This document shows positions 57,368 to 64,000 of a stretch of 64,000 nucleotides of DNA, piece by piece. Source of the stretch: Enterobacteriaceae bacterium 89 (GTDB lineage: Bacteria; Pseudomonadota; Gammaproteobacteria; Enterobacterales; Enterobacteriaceae). The stretch is from NCBI GenBank assembly GCA_014156375.1, contig RQJH01000005.1:62001-126000 (forward strand), given 5' to 3'. The position numbers were made by a program, and so were the translations under genes. Numbering within the stretch: the first letter of the stretch is position 1; every line of letters starts with the position of its first letter. Under the pieces are notes generated by a model. That model was given only the letters and a program-made list of their open reading frames with translations, did no database searches and was not told where the DNA came from.

Positions 57368-58612
57368 ATGGCGACATTAACCACCACAGCAACCCGGCCG
57401 TCACTGTTTGGCGGGGTGGTGATTATCGGCGGAACGATTATCGGAGCGGGCATGTTTTCACTGCCGGTGGTGATGTCCGGTGCGTGGTTCTTCTGGTCGC
57501 TGGCGGCGCTGGTCTTCACCTGGTTCTGCATGCTGCATTCCGGGCTGATGATCCTGGAAGCCAACCTCAACTATCGCATCGGCTCCAGTTTCGACACTAT
57601 TACTAAAGATCTGCTGGGCAAAGGCTGGAATCTGATTAACGGCCTGTCGATTGCCTTTGTGCTCTACATCCTGACCTACGCCTATATTTCGGCGAGCGGC
57701 TCGATTCTGCATCACACGTTCAGTGAAATGTCACTCAACGTTCCGCCGCGCCTTGCTGGGCTGGGTTTCGCGCTGCTGGTGGCGTTTGTGGTGTGGTTAA
57801 GTACCAAAGCGGTCAGCCGCATGACGGCGATTGTACTGGGTGCGAAGGTTATCACCTTCTTCCTGACTTTCGGCAGCCTGCTGGGACACGTGGAAGCGCC
57901 AACGCTGTTTAACGTGGCTCAGCAGAACGCCTCGTACCTGCCTTATCTGCTGATGACGCTGCCGTTCTGCCTGGCTTCGTTTGGCTATCACGGTAACGTA
58001 CCGAGCCTGATGAAGTACTACGGCAAAGATCCGCAGACCATCGTAAAATGTCTGGTCTACGGCACGCTGCTGGCGCTGGGCCTGTACGTCATCTGGCTGC
58101 TGGGGACGATGGGTAATATCCCGCGTCCTGAATTTATCGGTATCGCGCAGAAGGGCGGTAACATTGATGTGCTGGTGCAGGCGCTGAGCGGCGTGCTGAA
58201 CAGCCGCAGTCTGGATCTGCTGCTGGTGGTGTTTTCTAACTTCGCGGTGGCGAGCTCTTTCCTCGGCGTGACGCTCGGCCTGTTCGACTATCTGGCAGAT
58301 CTGTTTAAGTTTGATGATTCCGGGAAGGGACGTTTTAAGACCGCGCTGCTGACCTTTGTGCCACCGGTAGTGGGTGGTCTGCTGTGGCCGAATGGTTTCC
58401 TGTATGCGATTGGCTATGCAGGATTAGCGGCAACCATCTGGGCTGCGATTGTTCCGGCGCTGCTGGCGCGTAAATCCCGTAAGCGTTTTGGTAGCCCGCA
58501 GTTCCGCGTATGGGGTGGCAAACCGATGATTGCCCTGATTCTGCTGTTCGGCGTGGGCAACGTGGTAGTGCATTTCCTTTCGAGCTTTAATTTGCTGCCG
58601 GTTTATCAGTAA
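57368..58612 (+). CDS. mtr: Tryptophan-specific permease Mtr
   Basis: 414 residues, HAAAP family proton symporter with about 11 helices. High-affinity tryptophan uptake. Family features include [15 protein letters not shown] (about 20-34) and [22 protein letters not shown] [15 protein letters not shown] (about 200). ATG 57368 begins [12 protein letters not shown], as in E. coli; an ATG nine codons upstream lacks conservation. GGAGAGCAGG precedes it. Confidence 0.96.
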   Translation: MATLTTTATRPSLFGGVVIIGGTIIGAGMFSLPVVMSGAWFFWSLAALVFTWFCMLHSGLMILEANLNYRIGSSFDTITKDLLGKGWNLINGLSIAFVLYILTYAYISASGSILHHTFSEMSLNVPPRLAGLGFALLVAFVVWLSTKAVSRMTAIVLGAKVITFFLTFGSLLGHVEAPTLFNVAQQNASYLPYLLMTLPFCLASFGYHGNVPSLMKYYGKDPQTIVKCLVYGTLLALGLYVIWLLGTMGNIPRPEFIGIAQKGGNIDVLVQALSGVLNSRSLDLLLVVFSNFAVASSFLGVTLGLFDYLADLFKFDDSGKGRFKTALLTFVPPVVGGLLWPNGFLYAIGYAGLAATIWAAIVPALLARKSRKRFGSPQFRVWGGKPMIALILLFGVGNVVVHFLSSFNLLPVYQ

Positions 58613-58623
58613 CGGTGCTACCT

Positions 58624-58722
58624 GTTCCCCTCTCCCCGGCCCTCTCCCCAAGGAGAGGGAGAAACCGATCTATCCCCTCTCCCTGGGGAGAGGGTTAGGG
58701 AGAGGGTTAGGGAGAGGGGGAA
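58624..58722. repeat. C/G-rich intergenic palindromic repeat, copy 2
   Basis: Between convergent mtr and yhbW: CCCCTCTCCCC... (58626-58636), CTCTCCCCAAGGAGAG (58643-58658), then CCCCTCTCCCTGGGGAGAGG (58675-58694). A 15-bp unit, GGTTAGGGAGAGGG-type, is repeated in tandem at the end (about 58693-58720). Same CCCTCTCCC arms as the element at 14007-14103. Confidence 0.75.
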
Positions 58723-58737
58723 CTGCCTGTATTGCTC

Positions 58738-59745
58738 TTACCCCAACAACTCCCGCTTCACATCCATCGCCAAATCAAACGAATGCAAACGAGCCTGGTG
58801 ATCGAAAATCTGGCCGTTAACCATAATCTCATCCGCCTGGGTTTCCCGCAGCACAGACTCCAGCCCGTGGCGCACTTTGGCCTTATCACCAACAACAGAC
58901 ATTCCCAGCGCCCGATCGACGCCGTATTTCTCTGCCGGTGACCAGAACTGATCCATATTCTGGATCGGTGGTGGCAGCTGTCCGGTTTCGCCTCTGCGCA
59001 GTTTCACAAACGCCTGCTGCATGGAGGTAAACAGGAATTCAGCGTCGCGGTTGCTGTCTGCGGCAATGATGTTGATGCAAACCATCGCATACGGCTTTTC
59101 CAGCCGCTCAGACGGTTGGAAGTTGGTGCGATAGAGCTGGAGGGCCTGGAACAACATATCGGGAGCGAAATGTGAGGCAAACGCGAACGGCAGACCCATC
59201 TGCGCGGCGAGCTGTGCGCTGTAAAGACTCGAACCAAGCAGCCACACCGGAATCTTCTCGCCGTAGCCCGGAACCGGACGCACCTGCGGATTCGGATCGC
59301 GGGCATCAAACCAGTCCACCAGTTCGGCTACATCGCGCGGGAAGTTATCGATATCACCGCCCATATGACGGCGCAGTGCTCGCATGGTCGGCTGATCGCT
59401 GCCCGGTGCACGTCCGAGTCCCAGATCGATACGACCGGGATACAGCGTATTGAGCGTGCCAAACTGTTCGGCAATCACCAGCGGCGAATGATTAGGTAGC
59501 ATCACGCCGCCGGAGCCAAGATGCAGCGTGGTGGTGTTAGCAGCCAGATAACCAATTAAAACAGACGTCGCCGCGCTGGCGATGCCGGTCATATTGTGAT
59601 GTTCAGCCAGCCAGTAGCGGTGGTAACCACGCTTTTCAGCAAGGCGGGCAAGATCGAGCGAATGGGCAAAAGCGTCTTTGGCGGCTGAACCCTGAGGGAT
59701 CGGGGCGAGATCCAGCAGCGAAAAGGGGATCGATTTGTCAGTCAT
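58738..59745 (-). CDS. yhbW: YhbW, luciferase-like flavin monooxygenase
   Basis: 335 residues, LLM-class FMN-dependent family, TIM barrel. The start block ([12 protein letters not shown]), [14 protein letters not shown] (about 46-59), [13 protein letters not shown] and [12 protein letters not shown] are characteristic. Substrate unknown; related proteins oxidise small carbonyl or sulfur compounds. It follows ubiV on the same strand after 82 bases, and a long inverted repeat covers its ribosome site. Confidence 0.92.
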   Translation of the reverse strand: MTDKSIPFSLLDLAPIPQGSAAKDAFAHSLDLARLAEKRGYHRYWLAEHHNMTGIASAATSVLIGYLAANTTTLHLGSGGVMLPNHSPLVIAEQFGTLNTLYPGRIDLGLGRAPGSDQPTMRALRRHMGGDIDNFPRDVAELVDWFDARDPNPQVRPVPGYGEKIPVWLLGSSLYSAQLAAQMGLPFAFASHFAPDMLFQALQLYRTNFQPSERLEKPYAMVCINIIAADSNRDAEFLFTSMQQAFVKLRRGETGQLPPPIQNMDQFWSPAEKYGVDRALGMSVVGDKAKVRHGLESVLRETQADEIMVNGQIFDHQARLHSFDLAMDVKRELLG

Positions 59746-59748
59746 AAC

Positions 59749-59820
59749 AGCTCACTTTGTCATCGGTACATTTGTTAATAGTGCATTAAAAAATGATAAC
59801 CATGGTTAACAAAGTGAGCT
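59749..59820. repeat. Perfect 12-bp inverted repeat between ubiV and yhbW
   Basis: AGCTCACTTTGT (59749-59760) and its exact complement ACAAAGTGAGCT (59809-59820) are 48 bases apart, with a smaller palindrome (AACCATGGTT, 59799-59808) between. On the plus strand the second arm is followed by T6. In minus-strand RNA the arm nearer yhbW includes its likely ribosome site (AAGTGAG). Confidence 0.8.
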
Positions 59821-59827
59821 TTTTTAC

Positions 59828-60706
59828 TTATGCCTGAAGCTCCAGCCCGGCCAGACGACGCCAGTAGCCGTTACAGTCACTGTTAGCTTCAAGCTGCAGC
59901 GGGGAGGAACCGTTTTCATTCGCGCGGAAGGCATCGATCATGGCTAATGTTTCTGTGCCCAGAGGTGAGAGACGAACCATATCAACGAGATTGTGCATTG
60001 AGTTCAGATCGTTACCGAGGTTATAAACATAGCCGCTCATGGTCTGAATGCCGTTCAGCACAAACACCTGCTGATTTTCCTGCGACAACATGCTGCGCCC
60101 GTTTGGGTATTTGATGCAGCAGGTTTCGCATTCATCCTTAGGCAAGTCTTCCGAACGTGCGGTAAAGCAGCGTGCGGAATAAGCCAATGGCAGATGTCCG
60201 TAGCTCAGCACTTCCACTTCAAATTTATCGCGGATCCCTAGCTCGTCACACTGGGTGAGCAGATTCACCAGCCAGTCGCGGGACAGCTCCACAGGCATAC
60301 ACCAGCGCACCATGCCCTGTTTTAGCAGCAGGCGCAGCGTTACCGCGTTATAGCAGTTCAGTGCATGCCCGGCGACAAACGGCAGATTGCGTTCGGCGCA
60401 GAGATTCACCACGCCAAGGTCGCTGGCTTCAATCAGGAAGTCGCCGTTGTCGACATAGCGTTTAAGCTCGTTAAGCTCAGAAGACGCCTGAACCAGCGCT
60501 AGCGTGGACAGCACAACCTGCTTACCGCTGCCGGCGAGAGTTTTCGCCATGTCGAGCCAGTCACCCACTTTCGTTGCGCGGCGCTTGCTGCACACGGCTT
60601 CGCCCAGATAAATAGTATCGGCGCTGCTGTTGGCAGCCTGCTGGTAAAAATCTTCCAGCGTCTCTTTCGGCCAGTAATAGAGGACTGGCCCTAATGAATA
60701 TTTCAT
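59828..60706 (-). CDS. ubiV: O2-independent ubiquinone hydroxylation protein UbiV
   Basis: 292 residues, peptidase U32 family fold without peptidase activity. With UbiU it forms a 4Fe-4S heterodimer that hydroxylates ubiquinone precursors in the absence of oxygen, using prephenate as oxygen donor. Cysteines of the cluster include those in CETCCIKYPNGR (about 180-191) and C39-type AVCSKRRATK. Start 60706 (MKYSLGPVLYYWP) gives the E. coli length. Eight bases after ubiU. Confidence 0.95.
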   Translation of the reverse strand: MKYSLGPVLYYWPKETLEDFYQQAANSSADTIYLGEAVCSKRRATKVGDWLDMAKTLAGSGKQVVLSTLALVQASSELNELKRYVDNGDFLIEASDLGVVNLCAERNLPFVAGHALNCYNAVTLRLLLKQGMVRWCMPVELSRDWLVNLLTQCDELGIRDKFEVEVLSYGHLPLAYSARCFTARSEDLPKDECETCCIKYPNGRSMLSQENQQVFVLNGIQTMSGYVYNLGNDLNSMHNLVDMVRLSPLGTETLAMIDAFRANENGSSPLQLEANSDCNGYWRRLAGLELQA

Positions 60707-60714
60707 CGTCTTCC

Positions 60715-61710
60715 TTACTGCCATTTACGGTGATAAGCGCCAAGCGTGGTCTGGGTGCCTTCGGACATTGAGCCGAGCGTGTCCATCCAGGCAGCCTGCG
60801 GCACAAAGTTTTGCGGATCGGCCATACAGCGGTCGATCGCCTGACGCCACACTTTCGCTACCTGGCTGACATACGCCGGGCTACGCTGACGACCTTCAAT
60901 TTTCACCGAGGCAATATTCGCCGCCAGCAGCTCCGGCAGCAGTTCCAGGGTATTCAGGCTGGTCGGTTCTTCCAGTGCGTGATATCGCGCCCCGTCTACC
61001 AGATAGCGGCCTTTGCACAGCGTTGGATAGCCTGCATTCTCGCCTTCGTCATAGCGGTCGATCAGCACATCATTCAGACGAGATTCCAGACCCTGAGGCG
61101 TTTGCTGCCAGCGAACGTATTTTGCCGGAGAGCATGCACCCACCGTGTTAGGCGACTCCCCCGTTAAATAGGAGGAGAGATAACAGCGCCCTTCAGCCAT
61201 AATGCACAGGCTGCCGAAAGCAAAAACTTCCAATGGAACTGGCGTGACGCGCGCGAGTTGCTTAACCTGATGAATAGAAAGCACACGCGGTAGCACCACG
61301 CGGGCGACGTCAAAGTGACGGTGATAGAAGCGAATCGCCTCTTCATTGGTCGCTGAAGCCTGCACCGAAACGTGACGCTCAATATGCGGGTAGCGCTCGG
61401 CGGCGTACTCCAGCATGGCGATATCGGCGAGGATCAGCGCATCGGCGCCCAGCTGCGCCGCCATGTCCACCGCACGCTGCCAGCGGGAATAACCGTCGGG
61501 ATGCGGAAAGGTGTTAATGGCAATGTGCAGCTTGCGACGGTGCTGGTGCACAAAGCTCACCGCCTCCTGCAGCTTTTTCTCGGTGAAGTTCAGGCCGGCA
61601 AAATGGCGGGCGTTGGTGTCATCTTTCAGGCCGATATAGACCGCGTCGGCGCCGTTTTCGATGGCCGCCTTAAGCGCCGGGAGGTTTCCGGCAGGGCAGA
61701 GCAGTTCCAT
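60715..61710 (-). CDS. ubiU: O2-independent ubiquinone hydroxylation protein UbiU
   Basis: 331 residues, U32 family. Partner of UbiV in anaerobic ubiquinone-8 synthesis. Starts MELLCPAGNLPALKAAIENG. The cluster cysteines lie in FGSLCIMAEGRCYLSS (about 169-176), GACSPAKY (about 193) and TLCKGRYLVDG (about 232). Divergent from ubiT, first gene of ubiUV. Confidence 0.95.
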   Translation of the reverse strand: MELLCPAGNLPALKAAIENGADAVYIGLKDDTNARHFAGLNFTEKKLQEAVSFVHQHRRKLHIAINTFPHPDGYSRWQRAVDMAAQLGADALILADIAMLEYAAERYPHIERHVSVQASATNEEAIRFYHRHFDVARVVLPRVLSIHQVKQLARVTPVPLEVFAFGSLCIMAEGRCYLSSYLTGESPNTVGACSPAKYVRWQQTPQGLESRLNDVLIDRYDEGENAGYPTLCKGRYLVDGARYHALEEPTSLNTLELLPELLAANIASVKIEGRQRSPAYVSQVAKVWRQAIDRCMADPQNFVPQAAWMDTLGSMSEGTQTTLGAYHRKWQ

Positions 61711-61930
61711 AATGTTTCCTGAAGACAGCGACCCGCAGGGCCGCAGAATTGTTAACGAACTGGGATTTTAGATAACCCATCGTCGACAATTTTTGATTTA
61801 AGGCAGTTAAAAGCGCATTGATGTTGCCAATAATGCCGCCTCTGCCATACCAAATTGTTGATTTATGCCGCTATGTGATTTCACGGATGTGGCAGAATAT
61901 CCTGACTATTGCATTGAGGGAGTAAAGCTC

Positions 61931-62455
61931 GTGTTGGATAAACTGCGTTCACGCCTGGTACAGCTGGGCCCGACTCTGATGAGTGTCCCGGTGAAGGCAA
62001 CGCCTTTTGCTTTGAAACGTCAGGTGCTGGAACAGATGCTAAGCTGGCAGTTCCGCCAGGCGCTGGCAGACGGTGAGCTGGAGTTCCTCGAAGGCCGCTG
62101 GTTGAGTATTGAAGTGCGTGATATTGGTCTGCGCTGGTTTACCTCGGTTGAGAACGATCGTCTGATCGTCAGCAATAATGCTGAAGCCGATGTCAGTTTT
62201 AGCGCCAACGCCAGCGATCTGCTGATGATCGCCGCACGTAAACAGGATCCCGATACGCTCTTCTTCCAGCGCCGTCTGGTCATTGAAGGCGACACGGAAC
62301 TGGGGCTGTACGTTAAAAATCTGATGGACGCCATTGAGCTTGAGCAGATGCCGAAAGCGCTGCGCATAATGCTGCTGCAGCTGGCGGACTTTGTCGAGGC
62401 GGGACTGCAGACTCCGCCGCAAACCAGACAGACATCGGTAGGTGAGCCATGCTGA
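61931..62455 (+). CDS. ubiT: Anaerobic ubiquinone accessory factor UbiT
   Basis: 174 residues, SCP2 lipid-binding domain. Binds quinone intermediates and is needed for anaerobic and part of aerobic ubiquinone synthesis. The GTG at 61931 is chosen because VLDKLRSRLVQLGP is the family N-terminus and GAGGGAG lies about eight bases upstream; an in-frame ATG at 61865 would add 22 residues. Ends seven bases inside yhbS. Confidence 0.94.
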   Translation: MLDKLRSRLVQLGPTLMSVPVKATPFALKRQVLEQMLSWQFRQALADGELEFLEGRWLSIEVRDIGLRWFTSVENDRLIVSNNAEADVSFSANASDLLMIAARKQDPDTLFFQRRLVIEGDTELGLYVKNLMDAIELEQMPKALRIMLLQLADFVEAGLQTPPQTRQTSVGEPC

Positions 62456-62952
62456 TTCGAGTTGAAATTGGGATTGATGCACCGGGGATAGACGCCCTGC
62501 TGCGTCGCGAATTTGAAGGCAGCGGCGAAGCGGATTTGGTGCATTCCCTGCGGGAAGATGGACTGATCACGCTGGGCCTGGTGGCCACGGACGACGAAGG
62601 GCAGGTTGTTGGCTATGTGGCCTTCAGCCCGGTCAGCGTTGAAGGTGAAGAGCTGCAGTGGGTCGGCATGGCGCCGCTGGCTGTGGCAAAAGAGTATCAG
62701 GGCCAGGGTATTGGCCGTCAGCTGGTGTATGAAGGGCTGGACTCGCTGAATGAGTTTGGTTATGCCGCTGTCGTCACGCTCGGCGATCCGGTGCTCTACG
62801 GTAAGCTGGGCTTTGAACCGGCAGCGCGTTTCGACTTACGCTGCCGCTGGCCGGGAACGGAAGCCGCATTCCAGGTCCGCCCGCTGGCCGATGATGCGCT
62901 GAATGGCGTGCATGGCCTCGTTGAGTACTGCGACCACTTCAATCGTTTCTGA
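62449..62952 (+). CDS. yhbS: YhbS, GNAT-family acetyltransferase
   Basis: 167 residues, GNAT fold. The acetyl-CoA loop [10 protein letters not shown] (about 83-92) follows a beta strand with MAPLAV. Substrate unknown in the sequence; E. coli YhbS overlaps ubiT in the same way. Its last 14 bases overlap the convergent yhbQ end. Confidence 0.92.
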   Translation: MLIRVEIGIDAPGIDALLRREFEGSGEADLVHSLREDGLITLGLVATDDEGQVVGYVAFSPVSVEGEELQWVGMAPLAVAKEYQGQGIGRQLVYEGLDSLNEFGYAAVVTLGDPVLYGKLGFEPAARFDLRCRWPGTEAAFQVRPLADDALNGVHGLVEYCDHFNRF

Positions 62953-63223
62953 GGCGTTCAAGCAGCGCTTCAAACGCCATCTCACCGCTGACGAGGCGCT
63001 CTTTCTGAGGCTTCGTCAGCTGCTTAATCCGGAATTCCACACGCAAAGCCAGTGAGTGTTCGCCAACCTCATGGCTAAAAGCCAGCGCCAGTTCTCCCTT
63101 TCCTCGCAGCGCCTTTGCGCCTTTGCCACACTGATGTTGAGCAAAGCGACGCATCACGTCTTTGGTGATGCCGGTATAAAGGCGATTATCCGCGGTGCGA
63201 ATCAAATAGACGAACCAGCACAC
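62939..63223 (-). CDS. yhbQ: GIY-YIG nuclease-superfamily protein YhbQ
   Basis: 94 residues, URI-type GIY-YIG domain. The core reads [18 protein letters not shown] (WFVYLI for the GIY strand, LYTGI for YIG, residues 3-20), with Arg in DVMRRFAQH and [12 protein letters not shown]. coli YhbQ shows DNA-damage-linked nuclease activity in vitro. Convergent overlap with yhbS of 14 bases. Confidence 0.93.
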   Translation of the reverse strand: MCWFVYLIRTADNRLYTGITKDVMRRFAQHQCGKGAKALRGKGELALAFSHEVGEHSLALRVEFRIKQLTKPQKERLVSGEMAFEALLERLRND

Positions 63224-63275
63224 GTTCCTGCTCCTGTGTTAAGGTGAGCGCACCATAGCACGCGGGAGAGAAAAA

Positions 63276-63704
63276 ATGGAGTCACTGACGACCATCAGCC
63301 GATGGCTTGAAAAACAGCACGTTGTCAGCTGGAGTGTGGCCAAGGACGGCGAGCTGTGGGCCGCCAGCGCGTTTTACCTCTTCGACCGGGAAAGCGTCTC
63401 GTTTTATCTCCTCAGTGAAGAAAAGACCCGCCATGCTCAAATGAGTGGCAGGAGCGCGCCCGTTGCCGGAACGGTCAACGGCCAGCCCAAAACCGTGGCT
63501 CTGATCCGCGGGGTTCAGTTCCGTGGTGAAATTCGCCTGCTCGAGGGCGAAGAAAGCGCGACGGTACGTGAACGCTACAACCGCCGCTTTCCTGTCGCAA
63601 GAATGATGCCTGCGCCCGTCTGGCAAATCCGCATTGATGAACTGAAATTCACCGACAATACTTTGGGTTTTGGTAAAAAATTCCACTGGTTACGGCAGGG
63701 ATAA
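63276..63704 (+). CDS. yhbP: UPF0306 protein YhbP
   Basis: 142 residues, related to pyridoxamine-phosphate oxidase split-barrel proteins that bind flavin. Visible blocks are [14 protein letters not shown] and [20 protein letters not shown]. No assigned reaction. GGGAGAG lies upstream of the ATG. In E. coli yhbO follows; here yraR follows directly. Confidence 0.92.
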   Translation: MESLTTISRWLEKQHVVSWSVAKDGELWAASAFYLFDRESVSFYLLSEEKTRHAQMSGRSAPVAGTVNGQPKTVALIRGVQFRGEIRLLEGEESATVRERYNRRFPVARMMPAPVWQIRIDELKFTDNTLGFGKKFHWLRQG

Positions 63705-63707
63705 ACC

Positions 63708-64000
63708 ATGGCAACAGTACTGATCACCGGAGCGACCGGGTTAGTGGGCGGACACTTACTTCGTCTTTTGACCCAGGAACCACGCATCACCCGGATTATA
63801 GCTGCCACCCGACGACCGCTTCAGGATCCGCCGATAGATGTCATCAATCCCTGCGATCCGCAGCTGACCGATGCGCTGGCAATGGTTAATGAACCCGTTG
63901 ATAAAGTGTTCTGTTGCCTGGGGACAACCCGTCGTGAAGCGGGCAGTAAAGAAGCCTTTATCCACGCGGATTACACGCTGGTGGTGGATACCGCTCTGGC
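63708..64000 (+). CDS. yraR: YraR, NAD(P)-binding Rossmann protein, 5' part
   Basis: The first 97 codons are present; the window ends inside the gene. The N-terminal dinucleotide-binding motif [16 protein letters not shown] (residues 4-19) and [16 protein letters not shown] mark the atypical short-chain dehydrogenase family of YraR/HTATIP2. Starts four bases after the yhbP stop. Substrate unknown. Confidence 0.9.
   Translation, partial: MATVLITGATGLVGGHLLRLLTQEPRITRIIAATRRPLQDPPIDVINPCDPQLTDALAMVNEPVDKVFCCLGTTRREAGSKEAFIHADYTLVVDTAL

Noticed and set aside
61711..61930. FNR box between ubiU and ubiT
   Set aside because: Three TTGAT half-sites are present but none is followed by N4-ATCAA, so no full site can be claimed, although anaerobic control of these genes would make sense.

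Overview
The window is ordinary chromosomal backbone of a gamma-proteobacterium of the family Enterobacteriaceae. Gene content, order and protein sequence follow the 69-72 min region of the Escherichia coli map (nan, glt, arcB, rpoN-lpt, mla, murA, obgE-rpmA, ftsH, argG, nusA-infB, pnp, deaD, mtr, ubiUVT). Differences from E. coli in gene content, C/G-rich intergenic palindromes and a second OmpA-type porin point to a genus near Enterobacter, Lelliottia, Leclercia or Klebsiella. The genus is inferred; nothing in the sequence fixes it.

Layout. 1-3.1 kb: sialic acid catabolism (nanA end, nanT, nanK, nanQ; nanE is not in its usual place). 3.1-9.0 kb: glutamate synthase gltBD on the minus strand, with a long control region holding CRP- and Lrp-like sites. 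9.7-14.0 kb: yhcC, the anoxic redox sensor kinase arcB, the sRNA ArcZ antisense-facing at the arcB 3' end, and mtgA. 14.1-22.0 kb (minus strand): npr-rapZ-ptsN-hpf-rpoN-lptBAC-kdsCD-yrbG, which joins nitrogen PTS and sigma-54 with LPS transport and Kdo synthesis. 22.2-27.0 kb: mlaFEDCB lipid transport, ibaG, murA. 27-34 kb: sfsB, ispB, rplU-rpmA-yhbE-obgE, dacB, greA, yhbY. 34.3-39.9 kb: rlmE-ftsH-folP-glmM-secG and tRNA-Leu(GAG).

40.1-43.1 kb is the only clearly accessory stretch. It lies between the leuU tRNA and argG and carries an unrecognised small lipoprotein, a YfaZ-type barrel protein, an OmpA paralogue and an IprA-like winged-helix regulator. A 19-nt near-copy of the leuU 3' end lies beyond argG, in the metY leader.

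43.2-54.1 kb is the information-processing block: argG with a double ARG box, metY initiator tRNA, rimP-nusA-infB-rbfA-truB-rpsO-pnp. 54.2-64 kb: nlpI, the 26-residue yrbN overlapping deaD, mtr with a Trp-repressor-like operator, yhbW, the O2-independent ubiquinone genes ubiUV and ubiT, yhbS, yhbQ, yhbP and the start of yraR.

No phage genes, insertion sequences, CRISPR arrays, toxin-antitoxin modules or defence genes were seen. The most informative points are non-coding or comparative: the identified ArcZ gene, the missing nanE/elbB/yrbL/yhbO, the leuU-argG accessory block with its tRNA fragment, and several structured leaders.
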